Counted from the first letter of the stretch, positions 1-8,297 are shown. The stretch is DNA of 64,000 bases from Flavobacterium lipolyticum (GCF_020905335.1 NZ_JAJJMN010000001.1:2418001-2482000), one strand, 5' to 3'. Numbers and translations: made by a program. Notes: generated from the sequence alone by a model not told the origin.

Positions 1-4
1 TTTT

Positions 5-240
5 AGACGCGGATTCGCTATCGCGAAAACGCGGATAAAAACGGATTTTTATACTTTTTTGCTGGGAAGTAATTTAAAAACATGCGATACAATTTATATC
101 ATAGTCCAATTCAAAAATAGGCATAACAAAAAAGGCTTTCTTAAATTTTAGAAAGCCTTTTTTTTGTCAACTAATTCGATAGTTTTCAAATATTAAATCC
201 GTTTTTATCCGCGTTTTTACGAAGTAAATCCGCGTCATCC
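5..240. repeat. Inverted intergenic repeat pair
   Basis: No gene is visible in positions 1-419. Two related copies of a segment containing GCGGATAAAAACGGATTT lie in opposite orientation, at about 5-50 and 194-240. Both also carry the word ATCCGCGTC or its complement. They flank the terminator at 128-165. This looks like one of the non-coding dispersed repeats common between flavobacterial genes. No coding potential is seen. Confidence 0.6.
128..165. terminator. Bidirectional intrinsic terminator
   Basis: A near-perfect hairpin pairs AAAGGCTTTCT with AGAAAGCCTTT, with A and T runs on both sides. It could stop transcription from either side. The gene it serves on the left lies outside the window. 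Confidence 0.8.
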
Positions 241-296
241 GTGTTGAAATAAAATCTGGATTTCGCCGAATAATGCAGGCCATCAGGGAGTAAAAT

Positions 297-335
297 AAAA
301 AAACCGATTTCTAAAAATAGAAACCGGTTTTTTTA
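297..335. terminator. metK terminator
   Basis: The hairpin pairs AAACCGATTTCT with AGAAACCGGTTT and has A/T runs on both flanks. It lies about 85 bases beyond the metK stop codon on the minus strand and is the likely end of that transcript. Confidence 0.75.
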
Positions 336-419
336 TGTTTAAGAATAAATAGTTATTGTCTAACAATCTAAAAAAATCCAAGCTAGTCTAATAATCTATT
401 TAGTCTGATAATCTAAGAT

Positions 420-1670
420 CTATAATCCGAAAGCCGCTTTTACCTGGTCAACAAAATCAAGTTTTTCCCAGGTAAACAATTCCACAGTAACTGTTTTTTC
501 GTTTCCACCCGGAGCAGAGAAAGTTTTAGTTACAGTTTCCGGTTTACGTCCCATGTGTCCGTAAGCGGCAGTTTCACTGTAAATAGGGTTTCTCAATTTC
601 AAACGCTGCTCGATAAAGTAAGGACGCATATCAAAGATAGCTTCTACTTTCTTAGCGATTTCACCGTTGGTTAAGTTTACTTTAGAAGTTCCGTAAGTAT
701 CAATAAAAATACCCATTGGTTCAGCAACTCCAATTGCATAAGAAACTTGTACTAAAATCTCGTCAGCAACACCTGCTGCTACTAAGTTTTTAGCGATATG
801 ACGTGTTGCATAAGCCGCACTTCTGTCTACTTTACTTGGATCTTTTCCAGAGAATGCACCACCACCGTGAGCACCTTTTCCACCGTAAGTATCCACAATA
901 ATTTTTCTTCCTGTTAAACCAGTATCTCCGTGAGGTCCTCCAATAACGAATTTCCCTGTTGGATTGATATGGTAGTTGATTTTATCATTGAATAAATGCG
1001 CGTGAGCTGGATTTTTAGCAATGATTCTTGGAATCAAAATTTCGATAATATCTTTTTTGATTTTAGCCAGCATTGTAGCTTCTTCGTCAAAATCATCGTG
1101 TTGAGTTGAGATTACGATCGCATCAATACGAGTTGGTTTATTATCGTCACTGTACTCTAAAGTTACCTGTGATTTTGCATCAGGACGTAAATAAGTGATT
1201 TCCTTATTTTCACGTCTTAAGATAGCTAACTCCTGTAATAATTTATGAGACAAATCAAGTGCCAATGGCATGAAGTTTTCGGTTTCGTTTGTAGCGTAAC
1301 CAAACATCATTCCCTGGTCTCCAGCACCTTGCTCTTCCGGCTTAGCCCTGTCAACACCTTGATTAATATCTGCTGATTGCTCATGAATTGCTGAAAGAAT
1401 CCCGCAAGAATTTGCCTCAAACATATATTCGCTTTTAGTATATCCAATTTTACGGATTACTTCGCGGGCAATTTGCTGCACATCAAGATAAGTATTCGAT
1501 TTTACTTCACCAGCTAAAATTACCTGACCTGTAGTAACCAGAGTTTCACAAGCTACTTTTGAGTCAGCATCAAATGCCAAAAAGTTATCAATTAATGCAT
1601 CCGAAATTTGATCTGCAACTTTGTCTGGATGCCCTTCACTAACAGATTCTGACGTAAATAAATAAGCCAT
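420..1670 (-). CDS. metK: S-adenosylmethionine synthetase
   Basis: Makes S-adenosylmethionine from methionine and ATP in the cytoplasm. The 416-residue product has the usual family length. Visible motifs are GHPDK at residues 13-17, [12 protein letters not shown] at 115-126, [13 protein letters not shown] at 244-256 and the phosphate-binding segment [19 protein letters not shown] at about 269-287. The start chosen begins [10 protein letters not shown], the normal N-terminus. The gene is transcribed alone, away from the downstream TonB receptor, and has a leader of about 175 bases. That leader holds a small upstream ORF and a terminator-like hairpin, so conditional termination is likely. It supplies the ligand sensed by the two SAM riboswitches elsewhere in the window. 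Confidence 0.97.
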   Translation of the reverse strand: MAYLFTSESVSEGHPDKVADQISDALIDNFLAFDADSKVACETLVTTGQVILAGEVKSNTYLDVQQIAREVIRKIGYTKSEYMFEANSCGILSAIHEQSADINQGVDRAKPEEQGAGDQGMMFGYATNETENFMPLALDLSHKLLQELAILRRENKEITYLRPDAKSQVTLEYSDDNKPTRIDAIVISTQHDDFDEEATMLAKIKKDIIEILIPRIIAKNPAHAHLFNDKINYHINPTGKFVIGGPHGDTGLTGRKIIVDTYGGKGAHGGGAFSGKDPSKVDRSAAYATRHIAKNLVAAGVADEILVQVSYAIGVAEPMGIFIDTYGTSKVNLTNGEIAKKVEAIFDMRPYFIEQRLKLRNPIYSETAAYGHMGRKPETVTKTFSAPGGNEKTVTVELFTWEKLDFVDQVKAAFGL

Positions 1671-1722
1671 AATAATTTATATAATTTATTAAATTAAAAT
1701 TAAGCGAGAAAAAATAATTGCT

Positions 1723-1754
1723 AAAAAGGGCTAAAGGAGAATTTCTGCTTTAGC
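1723..1754 (-). terminator. Terminator-like hairpin in metK leader
   Basis: On the minus strand, GCTAAAG (1754-1748) and CTTTAGC (1736-1730) form a perfect 7-bp stem with an 11-base loop, followed by CCTTTTT. It lies between the metK promoter and start codon, so it would have to be read through for metK expression. The last codons of the upstream ORF 1731-1805 occupy this stem, so a translating ribosome would open it. Its role is inferred from position. Confidence 0.55.
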
Positions 1755-1805
1755 ATTTTTTACTACCGAAAGTAATGTTTCAGTACCCATAACGAACCGT
1801 TTCAT
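1731..1805 (-). CDS. Putative metK leader ORF, 24 aa
   Basis: A 24-codon frame starting MKRFVMGTET and ending in AEILL lies in the metK 5' leader. Its stop codon is inside the 3' arm of the terminator-like hairpin. It has two Met and no Cys, unlike the three clear Met/Cys leader peptides of this window. It may be a regulatory uORF whose translation keeps the hairpin open, or it may be chance within a structured RNA. No similarity is recognised. Confidence 0.35.
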   Translation of the reverse strand: MKRFVMGTETLLSVVKNAKAEILL

Positions 1806-1853
1806 TATGAAGAGGTTGCAATCAGTTCAAATTTTTCCTCTTGTATTCGCGTG

Positions 1854-1882
1854 CAAAGGTATAAAACCATTTTGATTTGCAA
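1854..1882 (-). promoter_or_regulatory. metK promoter
   Basis: Read on the minus strand, TACCTTTG (1861-1854) matches the Bacteroidota -7 consensus TAnnTTTG. TTG (1882-1880) lies 18 bases upstream as the -33 element. Transcription would start near 1847, giving a leader of about 175 bases before metK. Confidence 0.65.
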
Positions 1883-1972
1883 ATTAAACTTTTCATTTTT
1901 TTGATTTTAGAAGCAGAAATTTAACATATCATACTATTTTGATAGGGTAATAGAAATTATTTTGGTTTTTGT

Positions 1973-2003
1973 TTGGCTGATTGGAAAATAGTTCGCAAAT
2001 TTG
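1973..2003 (+). promoter_or_regulatory. Promoter of TonB receptor leader
   Basis: TTG at 1973-1975 is followed after 20 bases by CAAATTTG (1996-2003), close to TAnnTTTG. The core TTCGCAAATTTG is identical to that of the promoter at 8472-8502, which drives another Met/Cys leader. Transcription should start near 2010, about 15 bases before the leader ATG. Confidence 0.6.
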
Positions 2004-2025
2004 CCCCATCAAAATAAAACAAAAG

Positions 2026-2091
2026 ATGAAATTAACGATTTGCAATATGTCATGTATGATGCCGGAGCCTTCCGCAGAGACACTGTTGTAG
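2026..2091 (+). CDS. Met/Cys-rich leader peptide 1
   Basis: A 21-residue ORF begins MKLTICNMSCMMPEP and ends ETLL. Met and Cys crowd the first half: Met at 1, 8, 11 and 12, Cys at 6 and 10. It sits just after a promoter and just before a terminator (2117-2144), with a TonB receptor downstream. This is the layout of an amino-acid-sensing leader peptide. Ribosomes slowed by scarce charged Met or Cys tRNA would leave GCAGAG (2074-2079) free to pair with CTCTGC (2120-2125) and open the terminator. Too short for ordinary gene finders. The function is inferred. Confidence 0.7.
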   Translation: MKLTICNMSCMMPEPSAETLL

Positions 2092-2116
2092 TTTTTTTTA
2101 AGAAATATACATATAG

Positions 2117-2144
2117 AACCTCTGCCGCTCGCAGGGGTTTTTTT
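2117..2144 (+). terminator. Attenuator terminator before TonB receptor
   Basis: AACCTCTGC (2117-2125) pairs with GCAGGGGTT (2131-2139) over a 5-base loop, with seven T at 2138-2144. The 5' arm can instead pair through CTCTGC (2120-2125) with GCAGAG (2074-2079) near the end of the leader ORF, a 6-bp antiterminator. It lies upstream of the receptor gene, so it must act conditionally. Confidence 0.75.
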
Positions 2145-2213
2145 GTACCAAAAAGAAACCGGATTGTAAATCATTTTTTAAGTCAGAAAACAATATAAAA
2201 CCAGAAAAAAGTA

Positions 2214-5060
2214 ATGAAAAAGAATGTAGTAGTAGCTTTAAGTCTTTTGACCTTTTCAGGCATTTATGCGCAGGAGAATAAAAAAGAACAGGACAGTTTA
2301 AAAAATAATGAATTGACCGAAGTGACCATTGTAGGGTCGCGCAGTAAAAACAGAGTAAAAACAGATGTACCGGTTCCGGTTGACGTTTTTAATATTTCAG
2401 AAATAACAAAAGGAGCGCCGCAAACCAGCGTAACTCAAATTTTAAATTATGTGGCACCTTCTTTTACCAGTAATGCAACTTCTACGGCAGATGCGACAGA
2501 TCACGTTGATCCGGCACAGTTAAGAGGTTTAGGGCCGGATCAGGTTTTGATTTTGGTAAACGGAAAACGAAGACATACAAGTTCATTAGTCAACATTAAT
2601 GGATCGCCGGGAAGAGGATCGGTAGGAACAGATTTAAATGCTATACCTTCATTTGCCATTGAAAGAATCGAGGTTTTACGCGACGGTGCAGCCGCTCAGT
2701 ACGGCTCAGATGCGATTGCGGGAGTTATTAATATCGTATTGAAAAAGAATGCCAACTATCTTTCAGGAGACATACAGTATGGTACTAACTTATCTTCGGG
2801 ATCGAATAATTTTAAAGGAGGAGCCGACGGGCAGAATCTGCAAGTTGATTTAAATTACGGGACCTCTTTGGGTAAAGCAGGTAGTTTTTTAAATGTTACC
2901 GGTAGTGCTGTGACCAGACAGGCAACAAGCCGCGCGGGAATTAGAAGCAACGCAATTTTTAATGCCTACAATGCTGTCGAGAACAGAGCAGCTCAGAACG
3001 GTGTGAACATTAATTCATTTTTCAGTAATATTAATAATACCTCAAATTCAGCGCAAATTTTGAATTCGCTGAAACAGTATGCACCACAAGTGGGTTACTT
3101 TACACCGGCACAGCAAAGTGCTATCGCTTCGGCAGGTACTATTGCGCAAATGCAGACTGCTTTGAATTTTGATGTAACCAACAATGAGTTGGCGTACAGA
3201 GGTCAGGAAAGAAGCGACTATAATATGAGTGTGGGCCAGTCTGAATTAGCATCTGGACAATTATATTACAATACAAAGTATCCATTAACAGAAACAACAT
3301 CTCTATATTCATTTGGAGGTCTCTCGTATAGAAATGGTAGATCGTATGCTTTTAACAGGCTTCCAAACGGTTCAGGAACTTTTACACAGGTATATCAAAA
3401 TGGATTTTTACCGGAAATAGAATCTTCAATCTTAGATGCTTCTGCAGCAGTTGGAGCTACAACAGAATTATTCGGTTTTGACACCGATATTAGTACAAAC
3501 CTCGGGACAAACTCTTTTAAATATGATGTGAACAATACTATTAATGCTACTTTGGGAACCAATTCGGCTTCAAGTTTTTATGCCGGTAAAGTTTCGTTTT
3601 TGCAAAGTACAACCAACTTGGATTTAAGTAAGAAGTACGATGTTTTAAACGGTCTGAACGTTGCCTTTGGTGGAGAATTCAGATATGAAAAGTACCAGAT
3701 TCAACAGGGAGAAGAAGCTTCTTACGGATTGTATGATACCAACGGAAATTTGGTTCCTGGAATTTTACCAAGCAATTCACCTTTAATCGTAACCGACTTT
3801 TTCGGGAATAAACGTGGAGCCGGAGCACAAGGATTCTCAGGGTTTCAGCCTTCAGATGCTAAAGTTAAGGACAGAAAAAGTGGCGCAGCTTATGTAGATT
3901 TAGAATTAAATGCAACAGAAAACTGGCTTTTGAATGGAGCAGCGCGTTACGAGAACTATTCTGATTTTGGAAGTACCGTTACCTTTAAACTGGCATCTCT
4001 TTTGAAATTAACAGACAATATCAACTGGAGAGTTTCAGGGCAAACAGGTTTTAGAGCTCCTTCCTTACAGCAAAAATATTTTGAAAGCAGTTCCACTCAG
4101 TTCATAAACGGTTCGCCATATCAGGTTGGATATTTTACAAACGATTCACAGGCTGCCAAAAGTATTGGGGTTGAAAATTTAAAACCAGAGAAATCAAAAA
4201 GTATCAGTACCGGATTTACATTCAAGATTCCTGAAGCCAATATTACCATTGCAACAGATGCTTATTTTACCAGAATCGACGACAGAGTGGTATTAACCGG
4301 GCAGTATGCAAGACCAACAGATGCACAGATAAATGCAGCAACGTCGCCGCAACAAAAAGATGCTTTAACCTTATTTCAACAGGCATTTGATTTAAAAGGT
4401 GTGGAAAGAGCTTCGTTCTGGACCAACGGAATCAACTCTGAAACGAAAGGTATTGATGTTGTAATTTCACATAAATACAATGTTATTCCGGATTTCACCA
4501 TCAGAAATGATTTTGCATTGAGTTATAATACTACCAAAAGAGTGGGAGAATTAAATGTTCCTCAATCCATTATCAATGCAGGTGGAGAGCCTTTTAAATA
4601 TTCATTCTTTCCGGAGTCAAGCCGAATTTATTTAGAAGAAGCCATTCCAAAATTGAAAGCCAATTTGATGACTACGTTTAGTATCAAAAAACTGGATATT
4701 TATTTGAGAAACAGTTATTTCGGAGCAGTGACAGACCCGGGAGCGACTGATGTAAATTTAGACGGATCATCTTCTGTTTACGAACATCCTGAATACAGCG
4801 CAAAATTGGTTACTGATTTGTCTTTCGGATATCAGATTAACGAGAAATTCAGATTCACCGTTGGGTTTAATAATATAGGAGATGTTTATCCGGACCGAAA
4901 TAATCCGGCAACACCTGCCTTTACCAATACAACGCCAACCTTGTCGCCTGCACCAAGTACAGATTTAAGCAACGCCAATCAGTTTGCTTATTCCAGAGCA
5001 GTATCACAATTTGGATTAAACGGAAGATTTGGTTTCGCCAGATTGAGTTTTAAGTTCTAA
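2214..5060 (+). CDS. TonB-dependent outer membrane receptor
   Basis: An outer-membrane active-transport channel of 948 residues. A signal peptide ends at about residue 20 (GIYAQ). A TonB-box-like LTEVTIVG follows at about 34-41, then a plug domain at about 50-178 with [17 protein letters not shown] and [33 protein letters not shown] motifs, and a long beta-barrel ending in aromatic SFKF. The barrel is larger than in vitamin or siderophore receptors of about 700 residues. It follows the Met/Cys leader attenuator at 2026-2144, so it is probably induced when sulfur amino acids are short. That suggests, but does not prove, import of a sulfur compound or peptide. It has its own terminator after the stop. 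Confidence 0.93.
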   Translation: MKKNVVVALSLLTFSGIYAQENKKEQDSLKNNELTEVTIVGSRSKNRVKTDVPVPVDVFNISEITKGAPQTSVTQILNYVAPSFTSNATSTADATDHVDPAQLRGLGPDQVLILVNGKRRHTSSLVNINGSPGRGSVGTDLNAIPSFAIERIEVLRDGAAAQYGSDAIAGVINIVLKKNANYLSGDIQYGTNLSSGSNNFKGGADGQNLQVDLNYGTSLGKAGSFLNVTGSAVTRQATSRAGIRSNAIFNAYNAVENRAAQNGVNINSFFSNINNTSNSAQILNSLKQYAPQVGYFTPAQQSAIASAGTIAQMQTALNFDVTNNELAYRGQERSDYNMSVGQSELASGQLYYNTKYPLTETTSLYSFGGLSYRNGRSYAFNRLPNGSGTFTQVYQNGFLPEIESSILDASAAVGATTELFGFDTDISTNLGTNSFKYDVNNTINATLGTNSASSFYAGKVSFLQSTTNLDLSKKYDVLNGLNVAFGGEFRYEKYQIQQGEEASYGLYDTNGNLVPGILPSNSPLIVTDFFGNKRGAGAQGFSGFQPSDAKVKDRKSGAAYVDLELNATENWLLNGAARYENYSDFGSTVTFKLASLLKLTDNINWRVSGQTGFRAPSLQQKYFESSSTQFINGSPYQVGYFTNDSQAAKSIGVENLKPEKSKSISTGFTFKIPEANITIATDAYFTRIDDRVVLTGQYARPTDAQINAATSPQQKDALTLFQQAFDLKGVERASFWTNGINSETKGIDVVISHKYNVIPDFTIRNDFALSYNTTKRVGELNVPQSIINAGGEPFKYSFFPESSRIYLEEAIPKLKANLMTTFSIKKLDIYLRNSYFGAVTDPGATDVNLDGSSSVYEHPEYSAKLVTDLSFGYQINEKFRFTVGFNNIGDVYPDRNNPATPAFTNTTPTLSPAPSTDLSNANQFAYSRAVSQFGLNGRFGFARLSFKF

Positions 5061-5073
5061 GACCATAATATTG

Positions 5074-5150
5074 GCCACAGATTATAAGGATTAAACGGAT
5101 TTACGTTGATCTGATAATCATATTAATCCCTTAATCTGTGGCTGTTTTTT
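5074..5150 (+). terminator. Terminator of TonB receptor
   Basis: A long imperfect inverted repeat pairs GCCACAGATTA (from 5074) with TTAATCTGTGGC (5131-5142) and continues inward with GGATTAA/TTAATCC. A T run follows at 5145-5150. It sits directly after the receptor stop codon. Confidence 0.6.
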
Positions 5151-5213
5151 CTAGCGTAAAGCCTGCATTTACAAGGAGTAATAAAATTTTTACATTAAAT
5201 ATTGATATTTAAT

Positions 5214-5244
5214 TTGGTAGTTAGGAAAATACTTATTACATTTA
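5214..5244 (+). promoter_or_regulatory. Promoter of metY leader
   Basis: TTG at 5214-5216 is followed after exactly 20 bases by TACATTTA (5237-5244), one base off TAnnTTTG. The start of transcription would be near 5251, about 45 bases before the leader ATG at 5296. Confidence 0.55.
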
Positions 5245-5295
5245 CTCTATAGAATTAGTCGAATTAAAAAAGCATTAATTTTAAATCAAATAAAA

Positions 5296-5376
5296 ATGAA
5301 AACAATAGCAAATAGTATGATGATGTGTTGTGAGATGATGCAAATGTGCATCCCAAATTGCTGTTACCAAAAGTGA
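5296..5376 (+). CDS. Met/Cys-rich leader peptide 2
   Basis: A 26-residue ORF in which 12 residues are Met or Cys: Met at 1, 8-10, 14, 15 and 17, Cys at 11, 12, 18, 22 and 23. The core reads SMMMCCEMMQMC. It lies between a promoter and a strong terminator (5408-5442) and upstream of a small gene and metY. The density is far above chance, and the downstream gene makes homocysteine. I read it as an attenuation leader peptide sensing Met and/or Cys supply. The last codons (ACCAAAAG, 5366-5373) are the antiterminator strand. Confidence 0.85.
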   Translation: MKTIANSMMMCCEMMQMCIPNCCYQK

Positions 5377-5407
5377 AAGAGTAAATCTTTGTTATAGTTA
5401 GAACTAT

Positions 5408-5442
5408 AAGCCCTTTTGGTCGCCATCCGAAAGGGCTTTTTT
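5408..5442 (+). terminator. Attenuator terminator before metY
   Basis: AAGCCCTTT pairs with AAAGGGCTT over a GC-containing loop, with a T run to 5442. The 5' arm overlaps CTTTTGGT (5413-5420), which can pair perfectly over 8 bp with ACCAAAAG (5366-5373) at the end of the leader ORF. The two foldings exclude each other. Just upstream, TTATAGTT and AACTATAA form a further small hairpin (about 5392-5409). Confidence 0.85.
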
Positions 5443-5466
5443 AATTCCAAAACTAAAACAAGTATC

Positions 5467-5655
5467 ATGAAAACACTACATATTATAGTAAGAGAGATTT
5501 TATACAGATTGAAAACCGATTATAAACGATTTACAGCTGCAGTTAAAAATAGAAAAGTGAATACCGCTAAAATAAAAGGAGAGCTTTATTCGAGTGAATC
5601 AAATTCTCTGCTTTTCCAAATGTACCTGCACGAAGAAGAAGATCTTTTTATTTGA
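5467..5655 (+). CDS. Mini-protein with SLLFxMY...LFI tail (copy A)
   Basis: A 62-residue protein of unknown function. It begins MKTLHIIVREILYRLK; a longer frame from 5416 would start inside the terminator, so the ATG at 5467 is chosen. The N-terminal half is basic. The last 16 residues, SLLFQMYLHEEEDLFI, match those of the 66-residue product at 8901-9101 at 11 positions. No signal peptide or convincing membrane segment is seen. Both genes come directly after a Met/Cys leader and terminator and before methionine-synthesis genes. A role in that pathway or its control is inferred only from context. Confidence 0.7.
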   Translation: MKTLHIIVREILYRLKTDYKRFTAAVKNRKVNTAKIKGELYSSESNSLLFQMYLHEEEDLFI

Positions 5656-5725
5656 GATATAAAAACGACTGTAATAATTAAAGAATAAACCAAAAGCTAT
5701 AAACAATACCTAAAACTAAGAAATC

Positions 5726-7030
5726 ATGAGCACACAAAAATTTGCCACAAATGCGCTACACGCGGGACACGATGTTACTAAAAATGCAGGAACCAGAGCA
5801 GTTCCAATTTACCAGACATCATCGTATGTTTTTAACAATTCAGATCATGCAGCTAATTTATTTGGTCTTGCTGAAGCCGGATTCATTTACACCCGATTAA
5901 ACAACCCTACAAATGATGTTTTGGAACAACGCCTTGCGGCGCTTGAAGGTGGAATTGGGGCAGTAGTTACAGCCTCAGGAGCCTCTGCAATTTCCACATC
6001 TTTATTGACTTTGCTAAAAGCAGGAGATCATATAGTGGCTTCTAATAGTTTGTACGGAGGAACGTATAATTTATTGAGCGTAACTTTACCGCGTTTAGGG
6101 ATCACAACTACCTTTGTAGATCCTTCAAAACCCGAAAATTTCACTAAAGCTGCCAAAGAAAACACACGGGCATTTTTTGTTGAATCTTTAGGAAACCCAA
6201 AATTAGATGTACTCGATCTGAAAGCGATTGCAGTGGAGGCTAAAAAATTTAAGGTTCCTTTTATTGTAGACAATACAGTAGCTACTCCTTATTTATTAAA
6301 TCCGATTGCTTACGGAGCAGATATTGTCATTCACTCCCTTACCAAATATATTTCAGGAAACGGAACCTCATTAGGAGGGGCCATTATCGACGCCGGAACT
6401 TTTGACTGGGCGAATGGTAAATTTCCTGAGTTCACAGAGCCTTCACCGGGATATCATGGTTTAGTGTATCACGAAGCTTTAGGAAATGCCGCTTTCATTG
6501 CTAAAGCCAGAATCGAAGGATTACGTGATTTTGGAGCAGCTTTGAGTCCGTTTAATGCTTTCCAGATCATTCAGGGATTAGAAACCCTGCCAATTCGAAT
6601 TCAAAAACACAGCGAAAATGCTTTGGCTTTGGCTTCCTGGTTAGAAAAACAGGAAGAAGTAGCCTGGGTGAACTATCCTGGCTTAAAAAACAATAAGTAT
6701 TATGACCTGTCACAGCAGTACTTGCCAAAAGGGCAAAGTGGTGTCGTTACCTTTGGATTAAAAGGAGGTTTTGAAGCAGCCAAAAAAGTGGTAGATGAAA
6801 CCCAGCTCTTCTCGCTTCTGGCCAACATTGGTGATACCAAGTCATTAATCATTCATCCTGCAAGTACAACGCACCAGCAATTGTCTGATGCCGAACAATT
6901 AGAAACGGGAGTTTCAAAAGATCTGGTTCGACTTTCCGTTGGATTGGAAGATATAGAAGATTTAATTGCTGACTTGCAAGCAGTTTTTGCAAGCGTGACC
7001 GAGTCACAATACAGCATTAATAAAAACTAG
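5726..7030 (+). CDS. metY: O-acetylhomoserine sulfhydrylase
   Basis: A PLP-dependent enzyme of the Cys/Met metabolism family, 434 residues. It would make homocysteine from O-acetylhomoserine and sulfide. The PLP lysine is K207 in HSLTKYISGNGT. The cofactor-binding aspartate is D182 in VDNTVATP, and SLYGGTYNLL lies near 108. The length (above 420) and the internal EPSPGYHGL segment fit the MetY branch rather than cystathionine gamma-synthase. It follows the Met/Cys attenuator and mini-protein gene 5467-5655 on one likely transcript. The window also encodes MetZ at 13820-14992, so there may be two direct-sulfhydrylation enzymes. Confidence 0.93.
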   Translation: MSTQKFATNALHAGHDVTKNAGTRAVPIYQTSSYVFNNSDHAANLFGLAEAGFIYTRLNNPTNDVLEQRLAALEGGIGAVVTASGASAISTSLLTLLKAGDHIVASNSLYGGTYNLLSVTLPRLGITTTFVDPSKPENFTKAAKENTRAFFVESLGNPKLDVLDLKAIAVEAKKFKVPFIVDNTVATPYLLNPIAYGADIVIHSLTKYISGNGTSLGGAIIDAGTFDWANGKFPEFTEPSPGYHGLVYHEALGNAAFIAKARIEGLRDFGAALSPFNAFQIIQGLETLPIRIQKHSENALALASWLEKQEEVAWVNYPGLKNNKYYDLSQQYLPKGQSGVVTFGLKGGFEAAKKVVDETQLFSLLANIGDTKSLIIHPASTTHQQLSDAEQLETGVSKDLVRLSVGLEDIEDLIADLQAVFASVTESQYSINKN

Positions 7031-7056
7031 GTTTTTTTGTTTTTTGTTTGAAAAAT

Positions 7057-7097
7057 TGCCTTTAGCAGCGTGAGTTCTGCTAGAGGTGATTTTTTAT
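7057..7097 (+). terminator. Probable terminator after metY
   Basis: CCTTTAGCAG (7059-7068) pairs with CTGCTAGAGG (7077-7086) over an 8-base loop with one wobble pair. A T run follows three bases later. The displaced T run weakens the call. Confidence 0.55.
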
Positions 7098-7119
7098 AAA
7101 AAGCAAATCAGTATAAAAG

Positions 7120-7192
7120 TTTTAAACCTTATAGGTGTTGAGGTTTAATGTAGAGTGCTACAGTGTACTTAAAATAGTTATAAGGTTTAAAA
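7120..7192 (+). other. Long inverted repeat in 5' leader
   Basis: TTTTAAACCTTATA (7120-7133) and TATAAGGTTTAAAA (7179-7192) form a perfect 14-bp stem around a 45-base interior. The interior holds a second hairpin, TGTAG-AGTG-CTACA. The structure ends 16 bases before the start of the 7209 gene. No T run follows, so it is not a plain terminator. It may be a processing or translational control element of that gene. Confidence 0.55.
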
Positions 7193-7208
7193 ATTAAAAA
7201 GTAAAATT

Positions 7209-8297
7209 ATGTCAAAGCTTAAAATAAATATCATCCTTTTTGGAATTGGAAATATAGGGAGTACTTTGATTAATCAAATTATTGAAAGTCAGGAGTTTTT
7301 TCTCAAAAGTAAGAATATCGATTTTCACTTTCCAATTATCACCAATTCAACTGTTGCTTTTTTCGAGAAAGAAGGCGTAGGATATGCTTGGGAAACCAAT
7401 TTTCTGGAATTGGCCGTTCCTTTTAAGGTTCAGGATATTATTGAATTTGCCAAAGAAAATGAATTTGAAAATTTAATCGCTGTAGATGCCACTGCGAGCG
7501 ATGAATTAATACATCACTACAATACATTGATCGAAAACGGGTTTAATATTGTAGCGGTAAATAAAAAAGCCAATACATTGCCGATTGATTTATACAAAGA
7601 GATTAGGTCAAACCTTAAAAAGTACGACAAAGAGTTTTTGTATGAAACCTCAGTAGATACCGGATTCCCGGTTTTACAAACTTTGAGAGACTTGTATTAT
7701 TCAGGCGAAAAAATCACAAAGATTCGTGGTGTTTTTTCAGATAATCTGAGTTATGTTTTTAATCGCTTTGCTGCCGAAGAAGCCACCTTCTCTTCTTTAT
7801 TAAAAGATGCGAGTTTACTCGGTTTAATGCGTTCCACCTTTAAAGAAGATTTATCCGGAAATGATACAGCCAGAAAATTACTGATTCTCACGAGAGAAAT
7901 TGGAAAAGATTTTGAGCTGTCAGATATAAAAATTAATTCCCTTATTAACGAAGAGCATCTGGAGCAAAACGGCATTCTGAATAAAGAAGCAATTGATCGA
8001 TCGTTTAAGATTGCTAAAATTAGTCAGGCAGATGATCATGTACTGCGATACGTGGGAGAATTTGATGTTGTAAAAAACACATTAGAAGTCAAACTGGTTT
8101 CAGAACCCATTACTTCAGCAATAGGTCAGTTGAAAGGATCAGATACTATTTTCGAAATTTATACACAATCGTATGCAGCTGTTCCAATTGTGATTCAAAG
8201 TGCTTCGGCCTGTAAGCAAGCCATTTCAAGGGGTGTAATTACAGATATTTTGAAAGTAGCTGAAAAGATCAAAAATAAAGAGGCAGTCTGGTTGTAA
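7209..8297 (+). CDS. Divergent homoserine dehydrogenase-like protein
   Basis: A stand-alone homologue (362 residues) of the homoserine dehydrogenase half of the fused protein at 10461-12875. The Rossmann motif FGIGNIG is at 11-17, VNKKANTLP at 118-125, and the acid/lysine cluster EDLSGNDTARK at 213-223 keeps the expected Asp and Lys residues. Several motifs kept in the fused enzyme are changed here: GAGLP is DTGFP (150-154), FSGTLSY is FSDNLSY (176-182), EPDPRED is RSTFKED, and GAGAGSAVTA is SASACKQAIS (331-340). It may be a weakened, specialised or regulatory paralog. It lies after metY and behind a 14-bp inverted repeat. Confidence 0.8.
   Translation: MSKLKINIILFGIGNIGSTLINQIIESQEFFLKSKNIDFHFPIITNSTVAFFEKEGVGYAWETNFLELAVPFKVQDIIEFAKENEFENLIAVDATASDELIHHYNTLIENGFNIVAVNKKANTLPIDLYKEIRSNLKKYDKEFLYETSVDTGFPVLQTLRDLYYSGEKITKIRGVFSDNLSYVFNRFAAEEATFSSLLKDASLLGLMRSTFKEDLSGNDTARKLLILTREIGKDFELSDIKINSLINEEHLEQNGILNKEAIDRSFKIAKISQADDHVLRYVGEFDVVKNTLEVKLVSEPITSAIGQLKGSDTIFEIYTQSYAAVPIVIQSASACKQAISRGVITDILKVAEKIKNKEAVWL

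Noticed and set aside
1675..1850. SAM-I or SAM-II aptamer in the metK leader
   Set aside because: The S-box core found at metX and metH is absent. GCTAAAG and TGATTGCAACC recall SAM-II words, but I could not lay out the SAM-II pseudoknot, so I kept only the uORF and hairpin.
1929..2174. 81-codon minus-strand ORF over the same leader
   Set aside because: It is opposite the promoter and attenuator and looks like AT-rich chance coding. No recognisable features.
2001..2198. 65-codon ORF overlapping leader 1
   Set aside because: It runs through the terminator hairpin in another frame and begins within the promoter region. The Met/Cys leader frame 2026-2091 explains the sequence better.
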